Source: Papio anubis | Taxonomy: Eukaryota; Chordata; Mammalia; Primates; Cercopithecidae | Length of the DNA stretch: 64,000 nt | Reading direction: 5' to 3' | Assembly (NCBI RefSeq): GCF_008728515.1 | Contig: NC_044995.1 | Coordinates: 39,017,536 to 39,081,535 of the forward strand | Translations under genes and position numbers: made by a program | In this document: in pieces, positions 49,779-61,058 of the stretch | How the letters are laid out: each line of letters opens with the position of its first letter | Numbering within the stretch: the stretch's first letter is position 1 | The notes under the pieces: model-generated | Seen by the model: only the letters and a program-made list of their open reading frames with translations | Told to the model about the DNA's origin: nothing | Databases searched by the model: none

Positions 49779-50028
49779 GTGGGGAAAGAGAGACAGAGAT
49801 GGGGAATCCAAGAGGCAGAAACAGATGGGAGAGACCTGAAAGGTGGAGAGAAACACACCAACGAGGGAGGAAGGGGGGAGGGAGAAGACCATGGAGAGGC
49901 AGAGTCCGGGAGCAAGATGGGAGAGGAAGGGCTGGGTGGCAGACAGGACAGGACCAGTTAGCCAATACCCCTGGACCCTCCTTGCCTAGTGTGCTGTGCC
50001 TGGCAATGGGAGAAATCAGGGGATGGGG

Positions 50029-50620
50029 GATTGGGTGCGGTGGCTGATGCCTATAATCCCAGCACTTTGGGAGGCCAAGGCAGGTGGATCATTTGAGGTC
50101 AGGAGTTCAAGAGTAGCCTGGCCAACATGGTGAAACCCTGTCTCACTAAAAATACACACTAGCCAGGCAGCAGTAGTGGACACCTGTGATCCCAGCTACT
50201 CGGGAGGCTGAGGCAGGAGAATCGTTTGAGCCTGGGAGGCAAAGTTGCAGTGAGCCAAGATCACACCACTGCACTCCAGCCTGGGCGACAGAGTGAGACC
50301 CTGTCTCAAAAAAAAAAAAAAAGGCCGGGCGTGGTGGCTCAAGCCTGTAATCCCAGCACTTTGGGAGGCCAGACAAGTGATCACGAGGTCAGGAGATCTG
50401 CACCATCCTGCCATCACGGTGAAACCCTCCCTCTCTACTAAAAAATACAAAAAACTAGCCGGGCGAGGTGGCGGGCGCCTGTAGTCCCAGCTACTCGGGA
50501 GGCTGAGGCAGGAGAATGGCGTGAACCCGGGAGGTGGAGCTTGCAGTGAGCTGAGATCCGGCCACTGCACTCCAGCCTGGGCGACAAAGAGAGACTCCGT
50601 CTCAAAAAAAAAAAAAAAAA
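50029..50620 (+). mobile_element. Two adjacent Alus
   Basis: An older element (about 50029-50322) is followed at its tail by a younger one (50323-50620) carrying the 'ctgagatccggccactgcac' variant. The duplication 'tcaggggatgggg' versus 'tcaggggaatgggg' brackets the pair. Confidence 0.88.
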
Positions 50621-50695
50621 GTCAGGGGAATGGGGATCCCCAGACAAAGAAGTGCTGAGAGTTGGGAGGATACCCAGCCATAGAAAGACATAGAG

Positions 50696-51335
50696 GCTGG
50701 GTGTGATGGCTCACACCTGTAATCCCAGCACTCTGAAAGGCCAAGATGTGTGGAATGCTTGAGCCTAGGAGTTTGAGACCAGCCTGGACAACATGGTAAG
50801 ACCTCATCTCTATAAAAAACATGTTAAGGGCTGGGCACAGTGGCTCACACCTGTAATCCCAGCACTTTGGGAGGTCAAGGCAGGTGGATCACTTGAGGTC
50901 AGGTATTCGAGACCAGCCTGGCCAACACGGCAAAACCCTGTCTCTACTAAAAATACAAAACATTAGCCGGGTGTGGTGGCATGCGCCTGTAATTCCAGCT
51001 ACTCGGAAGACTGAGGCAGGAGAATCGCTTGAACCTGGAGTTGGAAGTTGCAGTGAGCCAAGATTGCACCATTGCACTCCAGCCAGGGCAACAAGAGTGA
51101 GATGCTATCTCAGAAAGAAAGAAAGAAGAAAGAAAGAGAGAAAGAAAGAGAGGGAGAGGGAGAGGGAGAAAAAAAGTTTTTTTAATTAGCCAAGCATGTG
51201 GCCTGCACCTGTAGCCCCAGCTACAACTGAAGTGGGAGGATCACTTGAGCCCAGGAGTTTGAGGCTGCAGTGAGACATGAACACACCACTGCACTCTAGC
51301 CTGGGTGACAGAGCCAGACCCTGTCCCAAGGGAGG
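50696..51335 (+). mobile_element. Old Alu split by a younger Alu
   Basis: The left arm (50696-50828) and right arm (51183-51335) of a J-type Alu are separated by a complete Alu (50830-51120), whose tail has expanded into a GAAA/GGGA purine tract (51113-51176). Confidence 0.85.
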
Positions 51336-51564
51336 AAAAAAGACAGAGCAAGAGGGAGGGTGAGACATACCCAGATGTGAGGGAATGAAGGAGAGAAACT
51401 TGGAGAAAAGCCCAGCTCCCTGCTCTGACAGTCTCTGGTCCCACCTGCCCCTTCCACTCACCCTGGTTTCATACTCTCAGAAAACATACCCTCTGTCCTA
51501 CACACCTTCACACAGCCACTAATAAGACACCAGTGACACAGAGGCTCAGCCTTCAGGAACACTG

Positions 51565-51581
51565 CTTCTTTATTTAATTTT

Positions 51582-51612
<31 letters not shown>

Positions 51613-52476
51613 TCAGATGGAGTCTTGCTCTGTCGCCCAAGTTGGAGTGCAGTGGCGCAATCTCGGCTCACTGCAACCTCTGCCTCCCGGGTTCAAACAA
51701 TTGTCCTGCCTCAGCCTCCCGAGTAGCTGGAATTATAGGTGCCCGCCACAACACCTGGCTAATTTTTGTATTTTTGGTAGAGACCAGGTTTTGCCATGTT
51801 GGCCAGGCTGGTCTCAAACTCCTGACCTCAGGTGATCTGCCCATCTCAGCCTCCCAAAGTGCTGGAATTACAGGCATGAGCCACCGTGTCCAGCCATATT
51901 TATTTATTTTTGAAAGAAAGTCCTTCTCTGGCACCCAGCCTGGAGTGCAGTGGCACAATCACAGCTCACTGCAGCCTCAAACTCCTGGGCTCAAGTGATC
52001 CTCCCACTTCAGCCTCCTGAGTAGCTGGGACTACAGGTGCACGCCACCATGCCCAGCTAATTTTTAAAATTGTTTGTAGAGACAGGGTCTTGCTATGTTG
52101 CCCAGGCTAGTCTCGAACTCCTAGGCTCAAATGATCCTCCCACCTCAGCCTCCCAAAGTGCTGGGACACTGCTTCTTTCTTTCTTTTTTTTTTTGAGACA
52201 GAATCTCACTCTGTCACCCAGGCTGGAGTGCAATGGCATGATCTCAGCTCACTGCAACCTCTGCCTCCCAGGTTCAAGCGATTCTCCCACTTCAGCCTCC
52301 CTAGTAGCTGGGATTACAGGCACACACCACCACACCTGGCTAATTTTTATAATTTTAGTAGAGACACTGTTTCACCATGTTGGCCAGGCTGGTCTTAAAC
52401 TCCCAACCTCAGGTGATCCGCCCACCTCAGCCTCCCAAAGTGCTGGGATTATAGGTGTGAGCCACCGCATCCAGCC
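51565..52476 (-). mobile_element. Three reverse Alus in series
   Basis: A (TTTA)n tract (51565-51612) begins the first Alu (to 51896). A truncated older one follows (51903-52165), then a full Alu (52186-52476). The host phrase 'ggacactg(c/t)ttct' appears before, between and after them, which shows successive insertions at one site. Confidence 0.88.
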
Positions 52477-52787
52477 AGGACACTGTTTCTGACACTCCAG
52501 TACACCGTCACCCAGTGACACCTCCCCTAGATGGTCCCAGTCATACCTATGGATACCTATAGATGCCTAGTGACACAATCATAGATGCAGACACATGAAT
52601 ATGACACAGACTCATACAGGGGCTCCTGGTGACATCTCCCAGTTACAGACACAAGCGTGTAGGTGCACTATCTCATGAGGACCTTGTCAGACATGCGAAT
52701 GCAGTGAGTGGTGGTCACACACCATCCAACACACAGGATGACATTTTTGTTGTTGTTACTTAGATGAGGGCTCGAACGCCTGGCCTC
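52477..52787. other. Intergenic unique sequence
   Basis: Weakly CACAG-rich; no element recognised. Confidence 0.45.
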
Positions 52788-52789
52788 GC

Positions 52790-53091
52790 TTTTTTTTTTT
52801 TTTTTTTTCTGAGACAGAGTCTTGCTCTTGTTGCCCAGGCTGAAGTGCAATGGTGCTATCTCGGCTCACTGAAACCTTTGCCTCCCGGGTTCAAGCAATT
52901 CTCATACCCCAGCCTCCCGAGTAGCTGGGATTACAGGCACGCGCCACCACGACAGGCTAATTTTTGTATTTTTAGTAGAGACGAGGTTTCACCATGTTGG
53001 TCAGGCTGGTCTCGAACTTCTGACTTTGTGATCTGCCTGCCTTGGCCTCCCAAAGATCTGAGATTACAGGCGTGAGCCACCGTGCCCGGCC
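52790..53091 (-). mobile_element. AluS-like element
   Basis: Full length, long T-tract at the left, ends 'cgtgcccggcc'. Confidence 0.92.
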
Positions 53092-53724
53092 TTGGGCCTC
53101 ACTTTCTTATGTGCCAGGACAACAGGCCTGAGCCACCGTGCCTCCTAGGCTCACACTTCTTAGCAATGCTATCATATGTGGCCACTCCTGATGAACAGTG
53201 CACCCTCGCCTTCACACCTGGACACATGTTTTCAGACACTCATTGTCACCCTCATGGACACGCGTGCCTTCAACCCTGGGTCTGACCTACTCACTGGGCA
53301 GGCACCTTGTCCCATGGTCCTGTTCAGAACAGTGTTGGGGTGCTCAGTCGAATTCTCCATGTTTGAGTCAGTGGGGGCTGACAGATTTCAGGTCCCAGCG
53401 GGATGGAAGGGGAGGGAAGTGATGTCCAGCCCCTGGTCCCCCTGAAAGGGTTGAGTCCAACTGGGCTACAGTGGTCCCAGATTCCTCCTCCAGTCGGGCA
53501 GCTTGGACCAAATGTAGGCCAAGGGTGTCCCCTGGTGGCCATAGGTAGTCTCTGCACCCATCCATGAGGGACGACAGGCAGCCGCCCAGTTGCTGAGCTT
53601 GAAGCTGTGGACAGAGAGGACACAGAGCACACAGGCGCAGAGACTTGGAGTCCAGAAGCAGGAACACAGATAAAGAACTAAGAGCTGGTAATCCAGATGC
53701 CAGGGCCCAGGATCAGCATCTAGA
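53092..53724. other. Intergenic unique sequence
   Basis: No exon or clear repeat apart from a fragment of Alu-like sequence near 53110-53150. Confidence 0.45.
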
Positions 53725-53738
53725 GTCCAATCATACCA

Positions 53739-54037
53739 GGCCGGGCGTAGTGGCTCCCGCCTGTAATCCCAGCACATTGGGAGACGAAGGCGGGCAGATC
53801 ATTTGAGGTCAGGAGTTCGAGACCAGCCTGACCAACATGGTGAAACCCCCGTCTCTACTGAAAATATAAAAATTAGCCAGGTGTGGTAGTGGGCGCCTGT
53901 AATCCTAGCTACTCAGGAGGCTGAGGCAGGAGAATCGCTTGAACCCAGGAGGTGGAGCTTGCAGTGAGCTGAGATCGCGCCACTGCACTCCAGCCTGGGC
54001 AAAAGAGCAAGACTCCATCTCAAAAAAAAAAAAAAAG
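53739..54037 (+). mobile_element. AluS-like element
   Basis: Full length; duplication tccaatcatacca on both sides (53726-53738 and 54040-54052). Confidence 0.92.
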
Positions 54038-54081
54038 ATTCCAATCATACCATGATCTACACTCCAGATCCAAGAACTCAG

Positions 54082-54590
54082 CCAGGTGCGGTGGCCCACA
54101 GCTATAATCTCAGCATTTTGGGAGGCCAAGGTGTGAGGAGCACTTCATGCCAGGAGTTTGGGACACCATGGGCAACATAGCAAGACTTTGTCTCTACAAA
54201 AAGCTTAAAAATTAGCTGGGCGTAAGCCGGGTGCGGTGGCTCATGCCTGTAATCCCAGCACTTTGGGAGGTCGAGGTGGGCGGATCATGAGGTCAGGAGA
54301 TCGAGACCATCCTGGCTAACACGGTGAAACCCCGTCTCTACTAAAAATACAAAAAACTAGCCGGGCGAGGTGGCGGGCACCTGTAGTCCCAGCTACTCGG
54401 GAGGCTGAGGCAGGAGAATGGCGTGAACCCGGGAGGTGGAGCTTGCAGTGAGCTGAGATCTGGTCACTGCACTCCAGCCTGGGCGACAGAGCGAGACTCC
54501 ATCTCAAAAAATAATAATAATAAAAAAATAAAAATTAGCTGGTCGTAGTGACACATGTCTGAGGCTGCAGGGAACTATGATGATGCCACT
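54082..54590 (+). mobile_element. Old Alu split by an AluY
   Basis: A diverged Alu (54082-54225 and 54532-54590) is interrupted by a younger copy (54226-54525). The duplicated target is the old Alu's own linker, 'aaaaattagctgg(g/t)cgta'. Confidence 0.87.
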
Positions 54591-54808
54591 GAAACCACAC
54601 TCCAGGATTCAGATTCCAAAAATCTAGATCCTATTGTTCAAAACTAGCATCCACCAGACCCAGAATCTAGCTCCAAGAATTTAGAATCCAACGGCACAGT
54701 CCAAAGGCTCTGTGCCCACCTCCTGCCAGCCAGGGGAGCCAGCTAGGAACCTTGATGCCAGGAGGCACCCAGAGTCCCTGCCCCCTCCCAGGGGCTAAAA
54801 AAGCCTTT

Positions 54809-54814
<6 letters not shown>

Positions 54815-54839
<25 letters not shown>

Positions 54840-56053
54840 GAGACAAGGTCTGGCTCTATCACCCAGGCAGGCTGGAGTGTACAGTGGCGCAACCGTGGCT
54901 CACTGCAACCTCTGCCTCCCACGCTGAAGCCATTCTCCCACCTCAGCCTCCTGAGTAGCTGGGGTTCCAGGTACACACCACCACGCCCAGCTAATTTTTT
55001 GTTTGTTTGTTTGTTTTGTTTTGTTTTTTTGAGACGGAGTCTCGGCTTCTGTCGCCCAGGCTGGAGTGCAGGGCCGGATCTCAGCTCACTGCAAGCTCCG
55101 CCTCCTGGGTTTACGCCATTCTCCCCGCCTCAGCCTCCCCAGGCTGGGACTACAGGCACCGCCACTGCCCGGCTAGTTTTTTGTATTTTTAGTAGAGACG
55201 GGTTTCACCATGTTAGCTGTGGGATGGCTTTGATCTCCTGACCTCGTGATCCGCCTCGCCTCAGCCTCCCAAAGTGCTGGGATTACAGGCTTGAGCCCAC
55301 TGGCGCCTCGGCTGGGCAATTTTGAGATGGAGTCTTGCTCTCTGTCACCCAGGCTGGAGTGCAGTGTTGCATTCTCAGCTCACTGCAACCTCCACCTCCT
55401 GGGTTCAAGCGATTCTCTTGTCTCAGCCTCCCAAGTAGCTGGGATTACGGGCATGTACCACCACGCCTGGCTAATTTTTGTATTTTTAGTAGAGATGGGG
55501 TTTCACGCATGTTGGCCAGGCTGGTCTTGAACTCCTGACCTCAGGTCATCCACCCACCTCAGCCTCCCAAAGTGCTGGGATTACAGGCATGAGCCACCGC
55601 CTGGAGCCCAGCTAATTTTTTTTTTTTTTTTTTTTGAGACGAGTCTCATTCTGTCAGCCCAGGCTGGAGTGCAGTGGCGCCGATCTCGCTCACTGCAAGC
55701 TCCGGCCCCGGGTTCACGCCATTCTCCTGCCTCAGCCTCCCGAGTAGCTGGGATCACAGGCTCTACAACCAAGGGCCTCGCTAATTTTTTGTATTTTTTA
55801 GTAGAGACGGGTTTCACCGTAGTCTCGATCTCCCTGACCTTGTGATCCTACTACTGGGCTCTTCCCAAAGTGCTGGGATTACAGGCGTGAGCCACCGCGC
55901 CCGGCCAAGCCCAGCTAATTTTTTATGTATTTTTGTGGAGACATAGTTTCGCCATTTTAGCCAGGGTGGTCGCGAACTTGTGAGCTCAATCAATCCACCT
56001 GCCTCAGCCTCCCAAATTGCTGGGATTACAGGTGTGAGACTCCTCGCCTGGCC
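54815..56053 (-). mobile_element. Nest of four Alus
   Basis: An outer Alu (54815-54997 and 55908-56053) is opened at its 'cagctaatttttt' linker. It contains three further reverse copies (about 55000-55315, 55317-55605 and 55619-55905). The first inner copy has the 'ccggatctcagctcactgca' variant of the monkey-type AluY. The inner copies contain many small indels. Confidence 0.85.
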
Positions 56054-56215
56054 AAAATCCAGATTCTTAAGCCGTCTTCAGAGCCCTCCAGATCACATTC
56101 AGGTAGCAGGAGTTGGTGAAGATAGAAACAAAGGGATAGCTGAGGAGCTCAGCAGCACCACACATAGCCTCTCCCAGCTGATACCCCCTCCCAACCTACC
56201 CCTATGTATTTACAC

Positions 56216-56237
56216 ACACACACACACACACACACAC
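56216..56237. repeat. (CA)n microsatellite
   Basis: About eleven CA units just before an Alu. Confidence 0.9.
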
Positions 56238-56252
56238 GCTCACACACCATCA

Positions 56253-56570
56253 GGCTGGGTGTGGTGGCTCATGCCTATAATCCCAGCACTTTGAGAGGCT
56301 AAACCAGAAGGATGGCTTGAGCCCAGGAGTTTGAGACCAGCCTGGGCAACATAGTGAGACCCTGTCTCTACAAAAAAATAAAATTAGCTGGGTGTGGTGG
56401 CATGAGCCTGTAGCCCCAGCTACTCTGGAGGCTGAGGAGGGAGGATCACTTGAGCCCAGGAGTTTGAGGCTGCAGGGATCGGGCCATGATCACTCCACTG
56501 CACTCCAGCCTGGGTGACAGGGCAAGACCCTGACTCAAATAATAATAATTAATACTAACAATAAAAGAAA
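56253..56570 (+). mobile_element. Old Alu (J-type)
   Basis: Full length with AATAATAAT tail; duplication acacaccatca on both sides (about 56242-56252 and 56576-56586). Confidence 0.9.
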
Positions 56571-56574
56571 AAAG

Positions 56575-58200
56575 ACACACCATCAACCAGACACACCTCC
56601 CTCCATACATTCTTGTCCCAGCATGCAGATGCATGAACATCTGTGCACCCACAAAATCTCAGAGCTCCGCCCCCAGTCATCCCACCAAACTCCTAGACAC
56701 TCGGCCGCCACGGAGACACACACAAACGTATGATTTCCAGCCCTGCCTCCAGACCCACTTAGAGAACTGTAGAGACTGGGATGGGTGTGCACACACACAG
56801 AGATACAGTCCCCTAAGAAGCTCCACGCCTTGGCAGCCACGCAGCCCCTGGGAAGGGGACCCTAGGGATGGGGCTCAACGCACAACCCCATGCCCACCCC
56901 AGCCCTCCCCCGCCTGGCCGGCTGGCGGGCTTTAATACAGATGCCAAACTCATAATTGTAACTGAGGGTGACAGGGTCACCTTGAGCCCCAGATGCTCGT
57001 GCGGTGACAGATGGCGTTGGCAAACCTGATTAGCAGCCCCCGTGCCAGCGCCTGTGGCACCTGCATCCCCTGCCCCTCCCCCGCTCCCCCAGCACTCATT
57101 ACCCACCCATTACTGGGCCTGGGGGGTGGGGTGGGGGCCGGCTGGCACTGCCCGGGAGGGGGCAGGGACTCTGGGGGCTCCCCTGGCACCAAGGTTCCCA
57201 GCTGGCTCCCCTGGCTGGCAGGAGGTGGGCACAGCAGAGGGAGGGAAGGCAAACGCCTCATGCCCACCGGAGGGGGGTTTGCCCATGGTGCCAGGGCTGA
57301 GCTGCCCACTCGGACACTGCCTGGGGTTTGGCACAGAACTCTGGAAGGAACAGGGAGGGGGCAGCCCCCCTAGAGCCCTTCGTGACCCTCCCCTACAGGG
57401 CCCTTCGAGCAAGGGGCCTTGGGAGCTGCCTGCCTGGCCTGTTCCCATCTCTCTGTGAGGCCTGCGAGGTCAGGGGTCTCAGGCTCCCACGCCCCACTGG
57501 CCCATCTGTTTCCTCGGGTCCCCTCCTGCTCCCCTCACCTGGGGCCTTCCTTCCTGAGGCAGGAAGAGGGCTGAGAAGGGCCCGGCCGGCTCCCCACCCC
57601 ACGCTCCGGGGGGCATTTGGAGGCAACACTGACAACGCCACATGTCCCTGCGTCTGTGCCAGACAGGCCCATCTGCCAGGGCCCTGGTTCCAGCCGCCCA
57701 AAGCCAGGCTGCCCTCGCCCGCCGAAGACCCTGAGCCCCAGCTGGGGAGGGAGCACTCAGATGCCCACACCCTGTCATGGGGCCACCCACTCACAGGGAA
57801 CCCCAGTTGGAGGAACAAACAGATGCACATATAGACAGCTGGACTCAGCCAACCTTTATGGTTTCTGTGGAATGCCACGCCAGGCGTGGGGCTGTGTGGA
57901 GACTCAGGTGGGGGGTCTGAGAGGGGTACAGCAACCACTATCAAGGCAAGAGGCAGCTGGGAACACGAGGGTCCTGCCTCTGTCTCAAGGACCCCAGGAT
58001 TTCCCCCAGCAGCTGTCTGCCTGCCTGCTTTGGTTTGCATTTTTGGTTTGGGTATTTTTGTTGTTGTTGTTTTTCTTTTTTGGTGTCCCGAGGACAAGGT
58101 CATCGCTGTGTCTCCTGGTCTGGGTGGGGCCATCTGCCCTCCCTGCAGCTGGGAGTGTCTTTGACCTCATTGTATAAGAGATGATGGTTCAGCCTAGTGA
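56575..58200. other. Unique GC-rich sequence downstream of DAND5
   Basis: No interspersed repeats. A compact islet at 56925-57060 is AT-richer and motif-dense (see findings). The overlapping ORFs on both strands (up to 246 codons) are typical GC-rich shadows. Confidence 0.5.
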
Positions 58201-58214
58201 TTAACAGTGGATTT

Positions 58215-58470
58215 GATCCCAGCACTTTGGGAGGCCGAGGCAGGCAGATCACCTGAGGCCGGGAGTTTAAGACCAGCCAGGTCAATATGGTGAAACTTTG
58301 TCTCTACTAAAAATACAAAAATTAGCTGGGCATGGTGGTGGGTACCTGTAGTCCCAGCTACTTGGGAGGCTGAGGCAGGAGAATTGCTTGAGCCCCGGAA
58401 GTGGAGGTTGCAGTGAGCCGAGATCACACCATTGCACTCCAGCCTGGGTGACAGAGAGAGACTCTGTCCT

Positions 58471-58501
<31 letters not shown>

Positions 58502-58530
58502 AAAAAAACCCAAAAAAACAAACAAACAAA
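58215..58530 (+). mobile_element. 5'-truncated Alu with long A-rich tail
   Basis: Starts at 'gatcccagcactttgggagg'; tail of CAAAA units to 58530. Duplication 'aacag(ag)tggat.tga' flanks it. Confidence 0.88.
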
Positions 58531-58534
58531 AAAC

Positions 58535-59120
58535 AGAGTGGATATGAATCCTGGCTGTGCTGCTTACTGTGCGCCACTTACTGTGGTGTGACTCTGTACT
58601 GTGGTGTGACTCTGTACTGTGGTGTGACTCTGGGTGAGTGGCTTCGCCACTCAGGGCCTTGATTGTCTCATCTGTAAAATGGGGTGATGTTAGCCACTAT
58701 CCCATTGAGCTGCTGTAAGGATTACAAGAGTTAGTACGTGTCAGATGCCTAGCATGGGGCCTGGTAAACAGTCAGTGGTTGGCCGGGCGTGGTGGCTTCC
58801 GCCTGTAATCCCAGCACTTTGGGAGGCCAAGCGGGGCGGATCACTTGAGGTCAGGAGTTTGAGACCAGCCTGGCCAACATGGGGAAATCCCATCTCTACT
58901 AAAAATACAAAAATTAGCCGGGTGTGATGGTGAGCACCTGTTAATCCCAGCTACGTGGGAGGCTGAGGCTGGAGAATTGCTGGAACCCAGGAGGCGGAGG
59001 TTGCAGTGAGCCAAGATCAAGCCACTTCACTCCAGCCTAGGTGACAGAGCGAGACTCTGTCTCAAAAAAAAAAAAAAAAAAAAAGTGAGTTGTCAGTCAG
59101 CGTGTGCTGTGACTATCAGT
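58535..59120 (+). mobile_element. MIR split by an Alu, with an 18-bp triplication
   Basis: The MIR body shows 'gattgtctcatctgtaaaat' and 'gctgtaaggattacaagag'. At 58580-58633 'actgtggtgtgactctg(t/g)' occurs three times. The 3' end is interrupted at 58781 by an Alu. Confidence 0.7.
58781..59084 (+). mobile_element. AluS-like element
   Basis: Full length with a roughly 21-A tail. Confidence 0.92.
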
Positions 59121-59199
59121 GGTGCAACTCCAGGATGGGCACGGTGTCTAGTGTCTGGGGAGCAGGGTGAGGACGCTGGGGACCTGTCTGCCTAACCCT

Positions 59200-59313
59200 G
59201 CATCCCTGGTCTCTTGACCCAGAGTACATCATCCAGGTCCACGTCTTTCTTGGTCCGTCTCCCCTCATCTCTCCAAGGTGCGTGTCTCCGTGCACCCATC
59301 CATGATGCTCAGT
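59200..59313 (-). promoter_or_regulatory. Proximal DAND5 3' UTR with clustered GAC motifs
   Basis: Within 80 bases after the stop the mRNA strand reads AGACG, GGACC, AGACG, GGACC at 59260-59236. In mouse, Dand5 mRNA decay on the left side is reported to need Bicc1 acting on the proximal 3' UTR through GAC-containing motifs. The cluster is a candidate site. The 3' end is not defined; no AATAAA on the minus strand is obvious close by. Confidence 0.4.
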
Positions 59314-59559
59314 TCATGCTTTCAGGCTGCAATGACACCCCTCGATCAGCACGGTGGTTATCTTCACCCGTCGACGGGAGGCTGAGCTGCCAGTGTGACA
59401 CCACAGGACCACAGGTGCCGAATGTTTGCGAGCAGGCATACAGCTGTTGCACAGGACTAGTGGGGTGGGGTCCGAGCCAGGGATGTAGAGAGAGGAGCAA
59501 TGACCAAAGCAGAGGTGATTTCGGAGGCGTGTGGCTGAGCAGCCGGGCCGGGAGAACAC
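59314..59559 (-). CDS. DAND5: DAND5 exon 2: cystine-knot domain and C terminus
   Basis: Codes for residues 109-189 of DAND5 (Coco/Cerberus-like 2), a secreted DAN-family antagonist that binds Nodal and breaks left-right symmetry at the embryonic organiser. The acceptor is a CCCCAG directly before 59559 and the first codons are GTG TTC (Val-Phe); the stop is TGA at 59316-59314. Eight cysteines in this exon (contexts PGC, HLC, GHC, VLC, NSC, LWC, EGC, HC), with one more in exon 1, fit the DAN-type cystine knot. The RRRVK basic stretch and the C-terminal EGCHCSLKA are characteristic. The frame is intact. I recall a few differences from human (for example SLKA for SPKA at the end), as expected between primates. 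Confidence 0.95.
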   Translation of the reverse strand: MFSRPGCSATRLRNHLCFGHCSSLYIPGSDPTPLVLCNSCMPARKHSAPVVLWCHTGSSASRRRVKITTVLIEGCHCSLKA

Positions 59560-59664
59560 CTGGGGCCGGAGGCATGGAGACGGTCAGGGTGGTGGAGTTT
59601 GGGACCAGAGCGGTGAGGATAATCACCTGTCCACTTCCACCCCACCTTGACAGGTACGGATGCT

Positions 59665-59790
59665 GCAGCCAGGTTGCCTGGGTTCAAATCCTGACTCTGC
59701 CATCTCTGCCATCTCTGGGTGCAGTGGCTCACATGGGGCAAATTACTTAGCCTCTCTGAGCTTTTGTTTCCTCACCTGTAAAATGACTGA
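59665..59790 (+). mobile_element. MIR fragment
   Basis: 'gggttcaaatcctgactctg' followed by 'gcaaattacttagcctctct' and 'tttcctcacctgtaaaatg'. Confidence 0.8.
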
Positions 59791-59803
59791 AATTCAACAA
59801 GGA

Positions 59804-60112
59804 CAGCCCGGCGCGGTGGCTCACGCCTGTAATCCCAGCATTTTGGGAAGCTGAGGTGGGCGGATCACTTCAGGCCAGGAGTTTGAGACCAGCCTGGCCA
59901 ATATGGCAAAACCCCGTCTCTACTGAAAATACAAAACTTAGCCAGGCTTGGGCGTGCACACGTGTAATCCCAGTTACATGGGAGGCTGAGACAGGAGAAT
60001 TGCTTGAACCTGGGAGGCGGAGGTTGCAGCGAGCCGAGATCACGATTACACTCTAGCTTGGGTGACAGAGCGAGACTCTGTCTCCAAAATAAATAAACAA
60101 ATAAATTAATTA
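59804..60112 (+). mobile_element. AluS-like element
   Basis: Nearly full length, with an AAATAAATAAAC-type tail. Confidence 0.9.
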
Positions 60113-60195
60113 AATGAGAAAAAGAAGAAATCACTTTAGGCCTTTCAACAAAGAGCACTAATTCAGGGAATTGGTTACCTGGGTGTTTGAAAGCC

Positions 60196-60443
60196 AAGGG
60201 CTGGATGTAGTGGCTTGAGGCCAGCCTGGGCAATATAGTGAGACCCTGTCTCTACAAGGAAATTAAAAAACAAAAAAAATTAGCTGGGCTAATGTTGTGC
60301 ACCTGTAGGCCTAGCTACTCAGAAGGCTGAGGCAGTAGGATTGCTTGATCCTAGCATTTCAAGTCTGCAGTGAGCTATGATCACACCACTGTACTCCAGC
60401 CTGGGCAACAGAATAAGACCCTGTCTCTAACAAAAAACATGAA
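60196..60443 (+). mobile_element. Old Alu with internal deletion
   Basis: The left arm jumps from 'gtagtggcttgag' to 'gccagcctgggcaatatag', missing about 60 bases. Confidence 0.8.
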
Positions 60444-60447
60444 GATG

Positions 60448-61030
60448 CCGGGTGTAGTGGCTCACGCCTGTAATCCTGGCACTTTGGGAGGCCGAGGTGA
60501 GTGGATCATTTAAGGTCAGGAATTCAAGACCATCCTGGCCAACATGGCGAAACCCCGCCTCTACTAAAAATACAGAAATTAGCTGAGCATGGTGACAGGC
60601 ACCTGTGGTCCCAAGCTACTCAGGAGGCTGAGGCAGGAGAATTGCTTGAATCTGGCAGATGGAGGTGTAGTGAGCCAAGATTGCACCACCGTACTCCCGC
60701 CTAGGCGACAAAGTGAGACTCTGTCTCAAAAAAACAAAAACATGGCCGGGCGCGGTGGCTCACGCCTGTAATCCCAGCACTTTGGGAGGCCGAGGCGGGC
60801 GGATCACAAGGTCAGGAGATCGAGACCACGGTGAAACCCCGTCTCTACTAAAAATACAAAAAATTAGCCGGGCGCGGTTGTGGGCGCCTGTAGTCCCAGC
60901 TACTCGGGAGGCTGAGGCAGGAGAATGGCGGGAACCCGGGAGGCGGAGCTTGCAGTGAGCTGAGATCCGGCCACTGCACTCCAGCCTGGGCGACAGAGCG
61001 AGACTCCGTCTCAAAAAAAAAAAAAAAAAC
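60448..61030 (+). mobile_element. Two adjacent Alus, second of monkey AluY type
   Basis: An AluS-like copy (60448-60742) is followed by a copy at 60744-61030 that has 'gctgagatccggccactgcac' and a small deletion before 'cacggtgaaacc'. Confidence 0.88.
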
Positions 61031-61058
61031 AAAAACATGAAAAGAAAAGTAAAGAAGG

